Virus record (IMG/VR): IMGVR_UViG_3300046785_000125
Span: 1-42,944 of that record
DNA: 42,944 nt
Source: a virus
Direction: 5' to 3' (one strand)
The notes beneath the pieces were generated by a model. It made no database searches. It was not told where the DNA came from and worked only from the letters and a program-made list of their open reading frames with translations. This document shows, in pieces, positions 1 through 6,072 of this stretch. Each line of letters begins with the position of its first letter. Position 1 is the stretch's first letter. The position numbers and the translations under genes were made by a program.

Positions 1-2
1 AT

Positions 3-470
3 TACTTCAGATCAGCCGAAGACATTCTCGAAGCAACAAAACCCTACCTATTAGAGTTAGGAGTATCAGTGACGATTAATGAAGAACTAATCGATAATCA
101 CGTTATGCCTATAATTCAAACAACTGCGACTGTATCGGACGGCGAAAATGCTATACACGCTACAGCCTTAGTAGGTGTTGACCTTAATCAAAAAGGTATG
201 CAAACACCTCAACAGTTCGGTTCTGCTTCGAGTTACGGAAAAAAGTATGCATTAGGTAATTTATTCCTAATAGACGACACGCAAGACTCAGATGCTGCAA
301 ACACTCATGGCAAAGCGCCAAAAGCTAAAACTAAAAACACCATAACCTCAAAAAAAGATCCAGCATATGAAAAAGCGGTTCAATACATAATATCAGGTGG
401 TAAATTAGAAGCTATTAAAGCAAAATACAATATTTCTAAAGAAATAGAAGGAATGTTAAATACTCTATAA
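3..470 (+). CDS. erf: ERF-family single-strand annealing protein (5' truncated by window edge)
   Basis: Single-strand DNA annealing recombinase of the ERF (essential recombination function) family, expected to pair complementary ssDNA during recombination-dependent phage replication. The frame is open from base 3, with no start needed before the edge, so the N-terminus is missing; the first in-window ATG (108) lies inside the conserved domain. The diagnostic segment is SSYGKKYALGNLFLIDD, which matches the family's conserved S-Y-x-(K/R)-(K/R)-Y-x-L core, followed by a D-rich stretch and a Lys-rich linker. A short helical C-terminal tail (about the last 40 residues) follows. It is translationally coupled to the exonuclease through a TAATG overlap. 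Annealer next to exonuclease is the classic Red/RecET-type pairing. Family assignment is by motif reading only. Confidence 0.85.
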   Translation, partial: YFRSAEDILEATKPYLLELGVSVTINEELIDNHVMPIIQTTATVSDGENAIHATALVGVDLNQKGMQTPQQFGSASSYGKKYALGNLFLIDDTQDSDAANTHGKAPKAKTKNTITSKKDPAYEKAVQYIISGGKLEAIKAKYNISKEIEGMLNTL

Positions 471-1195
471 TGAAAGACGTATTAAAAAAGTTAGAAAATG
501 ATGAACATTATTATGGTGAATTTGGAAAACAATACCTTAGTAATTCTGATATTTCTACATTACTTACAAACCCTTTAGCTTTAGGAAAGCAGCAAGCACC
601 ACGCCCTGCTTTCTTAGTTGGTGGTTATTTTCACACAGCTATACTAGAACCTGATAAGCTTAAAAAATATAAGATTATCGATGCTAGTACTAGAAACACT
701 AAAGCATATAAGGAGATGTCTGGTGGCGAATTATGTCTACTACAACACGAAGTTGATCAAATTGATCTAATGACTGATAAAGTCTTAGCTAACGACGTTT
801 GCAAAGATTTGATACGTGGTATAAATGTAGACTATGAAAAACCAGGTATTACAGAGCTTGAAGGTTTAAACTGGAAAGGTAAAGCTGATATTGTTAATCA
901 CGACGAAAAGCTTATTATTGATCTAAAGACTACTGCAGATCTTAATAAGTTCCGTTGGTCAGCTTCTAAGTACAACTACGACAGTCAAGCTTATATTTAC
1001 AGCAAGTTATTTGGCTATGAATTTGTTTTTATAGTCATTGACAAAACAACTCATCAACTAGGCATATTTGACTGCTCGCCTGAGTTTTATGAACGCGGTA
1101 AAGACAAAGTACAAAGAGCAGCAGAACAATATAAATTATTTTATAAATCAGAGGATTTTGATCCTCAACAATTTTTTATTAATCAAACCCTATAA
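470..1195 (+). CDS. RecE-like PD-(D/E)XK exonuclease
   Basis: Probable 5'-3' dsDNA exonuclease of the RecE C-terminal/DUF3799-like PD-(D/E)XK group, which would make ssDNA for the neighbouring ERF annealer. Visible catalytic elements are GYFHTAILEP (His55), the acidic residue in GKADIV (Asp140), the IIDLKTT core (Asp151-x-Lys153), and a downstream Tyr/Gln helix (YNYDSQAYIY, Gln173). The length of 241 aa suits a stand-alone nuclease domain. Its ATG overlaps the ERF stop by one base (TAATG), and the next small gene starts five bases after its stop, so this is one operon. RecB-type nuclease is an alternative name for the same fold; exonuclease is preferred because of the ERF partner. Confidence 0.85.
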   Translation: MKDVLKKLENDEHYYGEFGKQYLSNSDISTLLTNPLALGKQQAPRPAFLVGGYFHTAILEPDKLKKYKIIDASTRNTKAYKEMSGGELCLLQHEVDQIDLMTDKVLANDVCKDLIRGINVDYEKPGITELEGLNWKGKADIVNHDEKLIIDLKTTADLNKFRWSASKYNYDSQAYIYSKLFGYEFVFIVIDKTTHQLGIFDCSPEFYERGKDKVQRAAEQYKLFYKSEDFDPQQFFINQTL

Positions 1196-1200
1196 AAAAA

Positions 1201-1380
1201 ATGGCAAGAACCAGAAAAAACCAAACAAAAGTATGCAGCGTGACAGGATTAGAAACTTCTGTAAACAATTTTTACAAAAATCAAACACACGTTAAAGCTG
1301 TAGACAATTTGCGACGTAATAGCGGCGCTACTAAAGAGCAAATGCAACGAATGTTTAATCAATTAAATTCTTACGTATAA
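1201..1380 (+). CDS. Small basic protein, 59 aa, unknown function
   Basis: This short ORF exactly fills the gap between exonuclease and SSB, starting ATG after an A-run and ending in a TAATG overlap with the next gene, which supports its being real. The N-terminus (KVCSVTGLETSVNNFYKN) looks like a degenerate form of the small phage zinc-ribbon proteins that begin C-x-x-(T/S)-G...FYK. Here only one cysteine is kept, so zinc binding is doubtful. The C-terminal half is predicted helical and rich in Gln, Asn and Arg. Its position inside a recombination operon suggests a DNA-related accessory role, but that is inference from context. Confidence 0.6.
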   Translation: MARTRKNQTKVCSVTGLETSVNNFYKNQTHVKAVDNLRRNSGATKEQMQRMFNQLNSYV

Positions 1381-1688
1381 TGGCTAGTATAATTAAAGCT
1401 AGTATTAACCTTAATGAAATACCTAAAGAAAAAATTATTATAGGTAAAAAAGGTAAATACTTACCTATAACAATAACGATCAATGATGAGCCAGATCAGT
1501 TTGGTAATCAAGGTCCTATTGTTGTAGCTCAATCAAAAGAGGAAAGAGAAACAAAAACTGCTAAAACTTATCTAGGTAATGTTCAAGTAGTATGGACTAA
1601 CGGTGAAAATGTAGCCGCTGCTCCAAGACAAGACCAACAAGCTGCTCCACAACAAGTTGCAGCACCAGCAGATGATTTACCATTTTAA
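1380..1688 (+). CDS. SSB-like single-stranded DNA-binding protein
   Basis: Small protein (102 aa) with a beta-rich N-terminal part of about 75 residues, compatible with an OB fold (for example KYLPITITIND, GNVQVVWTNG). It is followed by a low-complexity Ala/Gln/Pro linker and the acidic-hydrophobic tip DDLPF (residues 98-102). That architecture of OB domain, flexible linker and D-D-(I/L)-P-F tip is the hallmark of bacterial-type SSB proteins, whose tip docks repair and replication partners. Overlap by one base with the preceding small ORF and location between exonuclease and primase-helicase fit this role. The OB part itself was not recognised by specific residues, so the call rests mainly on tail and context. 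Confidence 0.75.
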   Translation: MASIIKASINLNEIPKEKIIIGKKGKYLPITITINDEPDQFGNQGPIVVAQSKEERETKTAKTYLGNVQVVWTNGENVAAAPRQDQQAAPQQVAAPADDLPF

Positions 1689-1705
1689 ATTAAATTAAAT
1701 TAAAT
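1686..1705 (+). repeat. TAAAT x4 tandem repeat upstream of primase-helicase
   Basis: Four perfect copies of the pentamer TAAAT occupy the whole short gap between the SSB-like gene and the primase-helicase ATG; the first copy contains the SSB stop codon. It has no Shine-Dalgarno character. It may act as an unstructured A/U-rich ribosome landing site or simply be replication-slippage sequence. Confidence 0.7.
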
Positions 1706-1707
1706 TA

Positions 1708-3417
1708 ATGCAAACAACAGAGATCAATGGATTTGTTATTGACCAGTTCAATCAACATAAGCTAGAAGAAGGGAAAAAACAAGGGACTTGTCCTTTGTGC
1801 TCGCACACTAGAAAACCCAAAAACCAAAAAGCAAAATGTGCTTCATATGATTGGGAACGGGGTCTCGGTACTTGTCACAACTGTAATACAACTTTTCAAT
1901 TGCATACATATAAACGCAAAGGTGAAACTGTTAAGGTATATGAAAAACCTAAACAACAGGTTATAAAACCACCTGACAGTAAAGTTGTTGAATGGTTTAA
2001 ATCAAGAGGTATATCTCAGAAAACCCTTACCGATTTAAAAGTCGGTGAGGGATCTGAATATATGCCACAAACCGGTAAAACCGAGAACACAATAAAGTTC
2101 AATTATTTTATAGGTGGTGACTTAATAAACATTAAATATCGCGATGGAAGAAAGAACTTTAAATTATATAAAGGAGCTGAAAAAGTATTTTATAATATTG
2201 ATAGTACCGTAGGTTATGACTCTTGTGTCATAGTTGAAGGTGAAATGGACGTACTAGCTTTGTATGAAGCTGGTATTACAAACGCTATATCTGTACCAAA
2301 CGGAGCTACATTAAATACTAATAACTTAGATTATCTTGATAATTGTATTGACTACTTTGAAGATAAAGAAAAAGTTATATTAGCTGTAGACTCAGACGAA
2401 GCTGGTCAAGCACTACAAGCAGAACTTATAAGAAGATTAGGTTCTGAGGTGTGTTACTTAGCTACGTTTGATGATTGCAAAGATGCTAACGAATATTTAC
2501 AAAAATATGGAAAACAAAAATTGGCAGAACGTATTGAAGGATCAAGACCGGTACCACTTGAAAATGTCACGACATTTAGGGACATTGAAGACGAAGTCAC
2601 GGACTTTGTACGTAACGGGTTTAAACCTGGATATCAAATTGGTCTTCAAAATTTTGACGACATCTTTTCAACTTATACTGGTCAGTTTATTACTGTTACT
2701 GGTATTCCGAGTAGCGGGAAGTCAGATTTTGTCGACCAGATGGTTGTTGGGTATAACCAAAACTATGGCTGGAAAACGGCGTTTGCTAGTCCGGAAAATG
2801 TCCCAACTTACCTTCACGCACACAAGTTAATGCGTAAGGTTTGGCAAGGTATGCCAACGTCAGCAGATATACACAGTGATAAATGGAATAAAGTTGCGGA
2901 TCACTGCAATAATAATTTTTTTCACATAGATATGGAGCGTTATACATTAGAATCAGTACTTAAAAAAGGCGCTGAACTTGTAAAACGTAAAGGTATAAAG
3001 TGTCTTGTTATTGATCCATTTAATAAAGTAAGAGATGTAGATTGTAAAAGCGAAGACGTTAATAGGTACACAATGGAGTATTTAACTAAGATAGAAATGT
3101 TTGCTAAAAAGTTTGACGTACTAGTTTTTGTAGTGGCACATCCAACTAAAATGTATAAAGATAAAGATGGAAAAATTGAAGAACCTACAATGTATAATAT
3201 CAAAGGCGGTGGTGAATGGTATGACGCTAGTTATCATGGTATATTGGTGCATAGGGATTATGAAGAAAAAACAGTCAAAGCTAAGGTGCTTAAGGTAAAG
3301 TTTCAAAACTTAGGTCAAAACGGAGCTGAAGCTTATTTTAAATGGGAACCAAAGTCTGGCTGTTTTATACCCCACGAAACAATTAGTATAAATGATGATC
3401 CAATGCCTTGGGAATAA
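1708..3417 (+). CDS. Bifunctional primase-helicase (T7 gp4-like)
   Basis: Replicative primase-helicase of 569 aa. Domain order: an N-terminal zinc-binding domain with Cys28-x2-Cys31 and Cys56-x2-Cys59; a TOPRIM primase domain with VIVEGEMDVLALYEAG (Glu178) and ILAVDSDEAG (Asp228, Asp230); and a RecA-like DnaB-family helicase domain with Walker A GIPSSGKS (332-339) and a Walker B-like strand, CLVIDPFNKV. The length is close to T7 gp4. It would unwind the fork as a ring and synthesise primers for lagging-strand replication. The next gene starts directly after the stop. Base composition rises over the Walker A region (about 2521-2880) relative to its flanks. No DNA polymerase gene is seen in this window; it presumably lies upstream. 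Confidence 0.96.
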   Translation: MQTTEINGFVIDQFNQHKLEEGKKQGTCPLCSHTRKPKNQKAKCASYDWERGLGTCHNCNTTFQLHTYKRKGETVKVYEKPKQQVIKPPDSKVVEWFKSRGISQKTLTDLKVGEGSEYMPQTGKTENTIKFNYFIGGDLINIKYRDGRKNFKLYKGAEKVFYNIDSTVGYDSCVIVEGEMDVLALYEAGITNAISVPNGATLNTNNLDYLDNCIDYFEDKEKVILAVDSDEAGQALQAELIRRLGSEVCYLATFDDCKDANEYLQKYGKQKLAERIEGSRPVPLENVTTFRDIEDEVTDFVRNGFKPGYQIGLQNFDDIFSTYTGQFITVTGIPSSGKSDFVDQMVVGYNQNYGWKTAFASPENVPTYLHAHKLMRKVWQGMPTSADIHSDKWNKVADHCNNNFFHIDMERYTLESVLKKGAELVKRKGIKCLVIDPFNKVRDVDCKSEDVNRYTMEYLTKIEMFAKKFDVLVFVVAHPTKMYKDKDGKIEEPTMYNIKGGGEWYDASYHGILVHRDYEEKTVKAKVLKVKFQNLGQNGAEAYFKWEPKSGCFIPHETISINDDPMPWE

Positions 3418-3672
3418 ATGGCTTGGAAAAAAACTAAAATAAACATGGGTAAGTATAATGCTACAGAGCATGATTTAAAAGCATATAGATGGTGTATACG
3501 TAATAAAATATACATTGCACCAAAAGCTATTAACGATGCTAAATGGTCTATAGTAATAACTAACAATGGTAGAACTCATGAAGATCCTAGTCATTATATT
3601 AGAGATTTAATATGGGAAAAGATTTACGAATACTATAAATATTATTATGAAAAACACATATCAAAACGCTAA
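3418..3672 (+). CDS. Hypothetical protein, 84 aa
   Basis: Not recognised. The ORF begins immediately after the helicase stop codon and overlaps the start of the TS-family gene by 26 bases, so it lies within the operon and its codon pattern matches the neighbours. It is basic and aromatic-rich (many Lys, Tyr and Trp, with a C-terminal KIYEYYKYYYEKH run), predicted as mixed helix and strand with no signal peptide or membrane segment. It has no cysteine pairs or catalytic motif that I can name. Its position between replication and nucleotide-modification genes is the only functional hint. Confidence 0.6.
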   Translation: MAWKKTKINMGKYNATEHDLKAYRWCIRNKIYIAPKAINDAKWSIVITNNGRTHEDPSHYIRDLIWEKIYEYYKYYYEKHISKR

Positions 3673-4288
3673 TCAAGCATATGAATCTGTACTTGATAAC
3701 ATTATAATTGAAGGTATAGATTTTGGAGATACAAAAGCTGTATTTAACTGTGGCTTTTATATTATGGATCCGCTAGATAATTATATATCAAATAAACAGC
3801 GTAACTGGAGTTTAAAATATGCTGAAGCTGAATGGCAGTGGTATTTATCTGGTGATCCTAGTATACACAAGCTAGGTGAGTTGTATGGCAAAATACCGCC
3901 AATATGGAAGCGTATGGCAGATGAACACGGTAATGTTAATTCAAATTATGGTTATCAATGGAAACGTGATTGTCAAATAGATTATGTTTGTGCTAAGTTA
4001 AAGTCTTGCAAAGACACACGTCATGCAGCTATAAGTATTTATGATGCTAAAGAAAACAGTAAATACAAGAAAGATACGCCTTGTACTTATGCAATACAGT
4101 TTAGTATTATAAACAATGAGCTTTGTATGTCAGTCTATATGCGTTCTAATGACATCTGGTACGGTTTCTGTAATGATCAGTATCAGTTTTCATCATTACA
4201 AAAAATGATTGCAGAGAGACTGAATTTAAAAATAGGTTGGTATTATCATCACGCACATAATATGCACTTATATAACGATAAATTATAA
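3647..4288 (+). CDS. Thymidylate synthase-family protein, likely dCMP hydroxymethylase type
   Basis: This 213-aa protein belongs to the thymidylate synthase/deoxypyrimidine hydroxymethylase superfamily. Family landmarks are the E-x-x-W helix (Glu62, Trp65), YGYQWKRD, DTRHAAIS (Arg125), catalytic Cys146 in TPCTYAIQFS, YMRSNDIWYG (Arg166) and HNMHLYND (His207, Tyr209). Aligned without gaps to the E. coli TS segment QRSCD..G.PFN, the Asn that reads the dUMP base (Asn177) is replaced by Asp (Asp177). Asn-to-Asp at this site is the known hallmark of dCMP-specific hydroxymethylases such as T4 gp42. The enzyme may therefore make 5-hydroxymethyl-dCMP rather than dTMP. It is shorter than cellular TS (about 264 aa) but keeps the core. 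Plain TS activity remains possible. Confidence 0.85.
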   Translation: MKNTYQNANQAYESVLDNIIIEGIDFGDTKAVFNCGFYIMDPLDNYISNKQRNWSLKYAEAEWQWYLSGDPSIHKLGELYGKIPPIWKRMADEHGNVNSNYGYQWKRDCQIDYVCAKLKSCKDTRHAAISIYDAKENSKYKKDTPCTYAIQFSIINNELCMSVYMRSNDIWYGFCNDQYQFSSLQKMIAERLNLKIGWYYHHAHNMHLYNDKL

Positions 4289-4290
4289 TT

Positions 4291-5067
4291 ATGTATTATT
4301 TATATCACATTCCGGGTAAAAAAATCGGAGTTACACGTAATCTTAACAATAGGGTTACCCTTATACAAGGATATAAGGAGAATGAGTATGAAGTTCTTGA
4401 ACAGTCAGAAGATATAGATTATATATCAGACCGTGAAATAGAACTTCAAAAGTCTTACGGCTATAAGGTCGATAGAAAATTATATAAAAACTTATTTAAA
4501 AAAATGAATATAAACGCAACACAACAAACCTCAACATTTCCTGTACCTATTAATAAATTAAAAGGTAGATTACGGGATAACATAGGTCTTACTTGGCGAA
4601 CGGATTTTGGCCAGTTTAAAATTACTAAACAAAATATTCCGTGGATAATGGCTAACGTTAAAGAGTCAATGTACAATAGCAACAGATGCTATGTATATAA
4701 TAAAGCTTTTTATGAAGCATTTTTCAACCCTCATCATACACCTCAACCTTATCCTTCAACTTCTAGGTTTGATCTTATAAGAACTTGGGCTCAAGATAAA
4801 GGTATTTATGATAAAGGTAATTCACATACACAATATGTAAAGCTACAAGAAGAAGCAGGAGAATTAGCAGCGGCATTGCTTAATGAAGACAAATTAGAAA
4901 TACAAGACGCTATAGGTGATATAGTGGTAGTGCTTACTAATTTAGCAGAGCTTGAGGGTTTTAAAATTGAAAAATGTATTGATGCAGCATATAATGAAAT
5001 AGCAAACAGAACGGGTGTAATGCATAATGGAACATTTGTTAAAACAGGAATTAAACAAACACTATGA
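4291..5067 (+). CDS. GIY-YIG-like domain fused to MazG NTP pyrophosphohydrolase
   Basis: Two-domain protein of 258 aa. The N-terminus (about 1-65) resembles a GIY-YIG endonuclease fold: a YLY strand (3-5), a KIGVTRNLNNR strand-helix start (Gly13, Thr15, Arg21), then a helix with acidic residues followed by a Gly-Tyr turn (SYGYKV). The first Tyr of YIG is Lys here, so nuclease activity is uncertain. A middle region (about 85-150) is unassigned. The C-terminus (about 155-252) is a MazG-type all-alpha pyrophosphatase with E187-E188-x-x-E191 and E203-x-x-D206 metal sites and a typical NRTGVMHNGTFVKT ending. MazG enzymes hydrolyse dNTPs or (p)ppGpp-like nucleotides. The fusion suggests coupling of DNA cleavage or binding to nucleotide policing. 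Confidence 0.8.
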   Translation: MYYLYHIPGKKIGVTRNLNNRVTLIQGYKENEYEVLEQSEDIDYISDREIELQKSYGYKVDRKLYKNLFKKMNINATQQTSTFPVPINKLKGRLRDNIGLTWRTDFGQFKITKQNIPWIMANVKESMYNSNRCYVYNKAFYEAFFNPHHTPQPYPSTSRFDLIRTWAQDKGIYDKGNSHTQYVKLQEEAGELAAALLNEDKLEIQDAIGDIVVVLTNLAELEGFKIEKCIDAAYNEIANRTGVMHNGTFVKTGIKQTL

Positions 5068-5378
5068 AAATAAAAACTAAAGATGCAATAGTTCAATCTG
5101 TTTTAAAGAAAATGGACGAACGCAGTTTAATTGGTCAAAAGAAATACGGAGCTACAATGATGCAGGAAATCGAGGGTCAAGAAAAAGATCTTAATCGTTT
5201 TTTAATTGACGTACAAGAAGAGCTTATGGATGCTTTGCTATACATTGAAGCCGCTAAACGCTGTTTACAAGATGAAGTTGAAGAATGTATGATTAACAGA
5301 ATAAACGTTGTAGGTCAAAACGGTAACGATGGTTTACATTATCACGATATAGAAATAAATGAAGAGGAGACCTTATAA
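5064..5378 (+). CDS. Second MazG-like all-alpha nucleotide pyrophosphohydrolase
   Basis: A 104-aa protein starting in an ATGA overlap with the upstream MazG fusion. The pattern RSLIGQKKYGATM followed by a long helix with VQEELMDALLYIEAAKR is typical of phage MazG-like or dNTP-diphosphohydrolase-like small proteins; the E-E-x-x-D-A motif supplies metal-binding acids. The C-terminal 30 residues are acidic and less conserved in appearance. It is likely cytoplasmic and acts on nucleotides, complementing the adjacent MazG domain. A pair of adjacent all-alpha pyrophosphohydrolases beside a TS-family gene suggests control of a specific dNTP pool. The exact substrate cannot be read from sequence. Confidence 0.65.
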   Translation: MKIKTKDAIVQSVLKKMDERSLIGQKKYGATMMQEIEGQEKDLNRFLIDVQEELMDALLYIEAAKRCLQDEVEECMINRINVVGQNGNDGLHYHDIEINEEETL

Positions 5379-5817
5379 ACGTAAGAAAAAACGCGGGCCA
5401 GTACAGTCAAAGAAAGTATCGTATGACGGTATTAACTTTGCATCTGGTCTTGAGCGTTATATGTATATGGCTTTAAAGAAAAATAAAATTAAAGCTAAAT
5501 ACGAAGGAGAAACTTTTGTTTTATTAGCAGGTTTTCATTTTGAAAACGAAGTATATGAAAGATGCGCTAATGGTAAAGGTGATTACAAAAATAGAGGTTG
5601 CAAACGCATACTACCTATTAAGTACACACCTGATTTTATTGGTGATGATTTTATAATTGAAACAAAAGGTAGAGCTAATGAGTCTTTTCCAATGCGCTGG
5701 AAGTTATTTAAAAGGCTTGTTATGACACAGTTTCCAAATGTAGCACTATATAAACCACAAAATCAAAAAGAATGCGACGAAACAATAAAGTTAATCCTTT
5801 CGAGGCGAAAAGGATAG
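5359..5817 (+). CDS. Holliday junction resolvase, T7 endonuclease I-like
   Basis: A 152-aa PD-(D/E)XK nuclease related to T7 gp3. Catalytic residues are visible in order: Glu32 in ASGLERYMY, Asp92 in YTPDF, and Glu101-x-Lys103 in IIETKGR, with the downstream helix and FPNVALYKP strand also typical. A Lys/Arg-rich N-terminal tail (about 1-20) should contact DNA. It would cleave branched recombination and replication intermediates before packaging. The start overlaps the previous gene by 20 bases. An insert with three cysteines or so between Glu32 and Asp92 (ERCANGKGDYKNRGCKR) is larger than in T7 and could be a small substrate-binding loop. Confidence 0.88.
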   Translation: MKRRPYKRKKKRGPVQSKKVSYDGINFASGLERYMYMALKKNKIKAKYEGETFVLLAGFHFENEVYERCANGKGDYKNRGCKRILPIKYTPDFIGDDFIIETKGRANESFPMRWKLFKRLVMTQFPNVALYKPQNQKECDETIKLILSRRKG

Positions 5818-5942
5818 CAAGACAAAAGTATGCCGAGCGTCAGATCGATAAATGGGTTAAATGGAGTTGGAAAATACGAGGAAAAATAAAATATAAAGAA
5901 CTAATAGAAATACAAGATAAATATGGAATCAAAGCAGAATAA
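5772..5942 (+). CDS. Small basic hypothetical protein, 56 aa
   Basis: Short ORF overlapping the resolvase end by 46 bases and the next small ORF by 20 bases. It is strongly basic (many Lys and Arg) with a Trp-rich centre (DKWVKWSWKIRGK) and predicted helical throughout. It has no recognised family. Support comes from its tight fit between resolvase and the next gene and the absence of any other ORF in the interval. A nucleic-acid- or membrane-surface-binding peptide would fit the composition, but this is speculation. Confidence 0.5.
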   Translation: MRRNNKVNPFEAKRIARQKYAERQIDKWVKWSWKIRGKIKYKELIEIQDKYGIKAE

Positions 5943-6072
5943 AGGCTGGAGTTTGTCAATAGGTACATATCCAGGTATATTATTTGGATTAAGATCATAT
6001 GAAGAAGACACTCAAACAACACACGTAGCATACCTACCTTTTATAGATGTTGCATTAGAAATATATAAGTAA
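5923..6072 (+). CDS. Small conserved-looking phage protein, 49 aa
   Basis: ORF of 49 residues ending in a one-base TAATG overlap with nrdB, which argues that it is translated. The sequence (GWSLSIGTYPGILFGLRSYEE, then a beta-strand THVAYLPFID and a hydrophobic end VALEIYK) has the look of small phage proteins I have seen beside nucleotide-metabolism genes, with the pattern G-W-x-L-x-x-G-x-Y-P-G-I-L-F-G. No catalytic residues are obvious; it is predicted as an all-beta hairpin. Function unknown. Confidence 0.6.
   Translation: MESKQNKGWSLSIGTYPGILFGLRSYEEDTQTTHVAYLPFIDVALEIYK

Noticed and set aside
1068-1295. 75-aa frame spanning the exonuclease end and the 59-aa gene
   Set aside because: Conflicts with two better-supported frames and has shadow-like composition.
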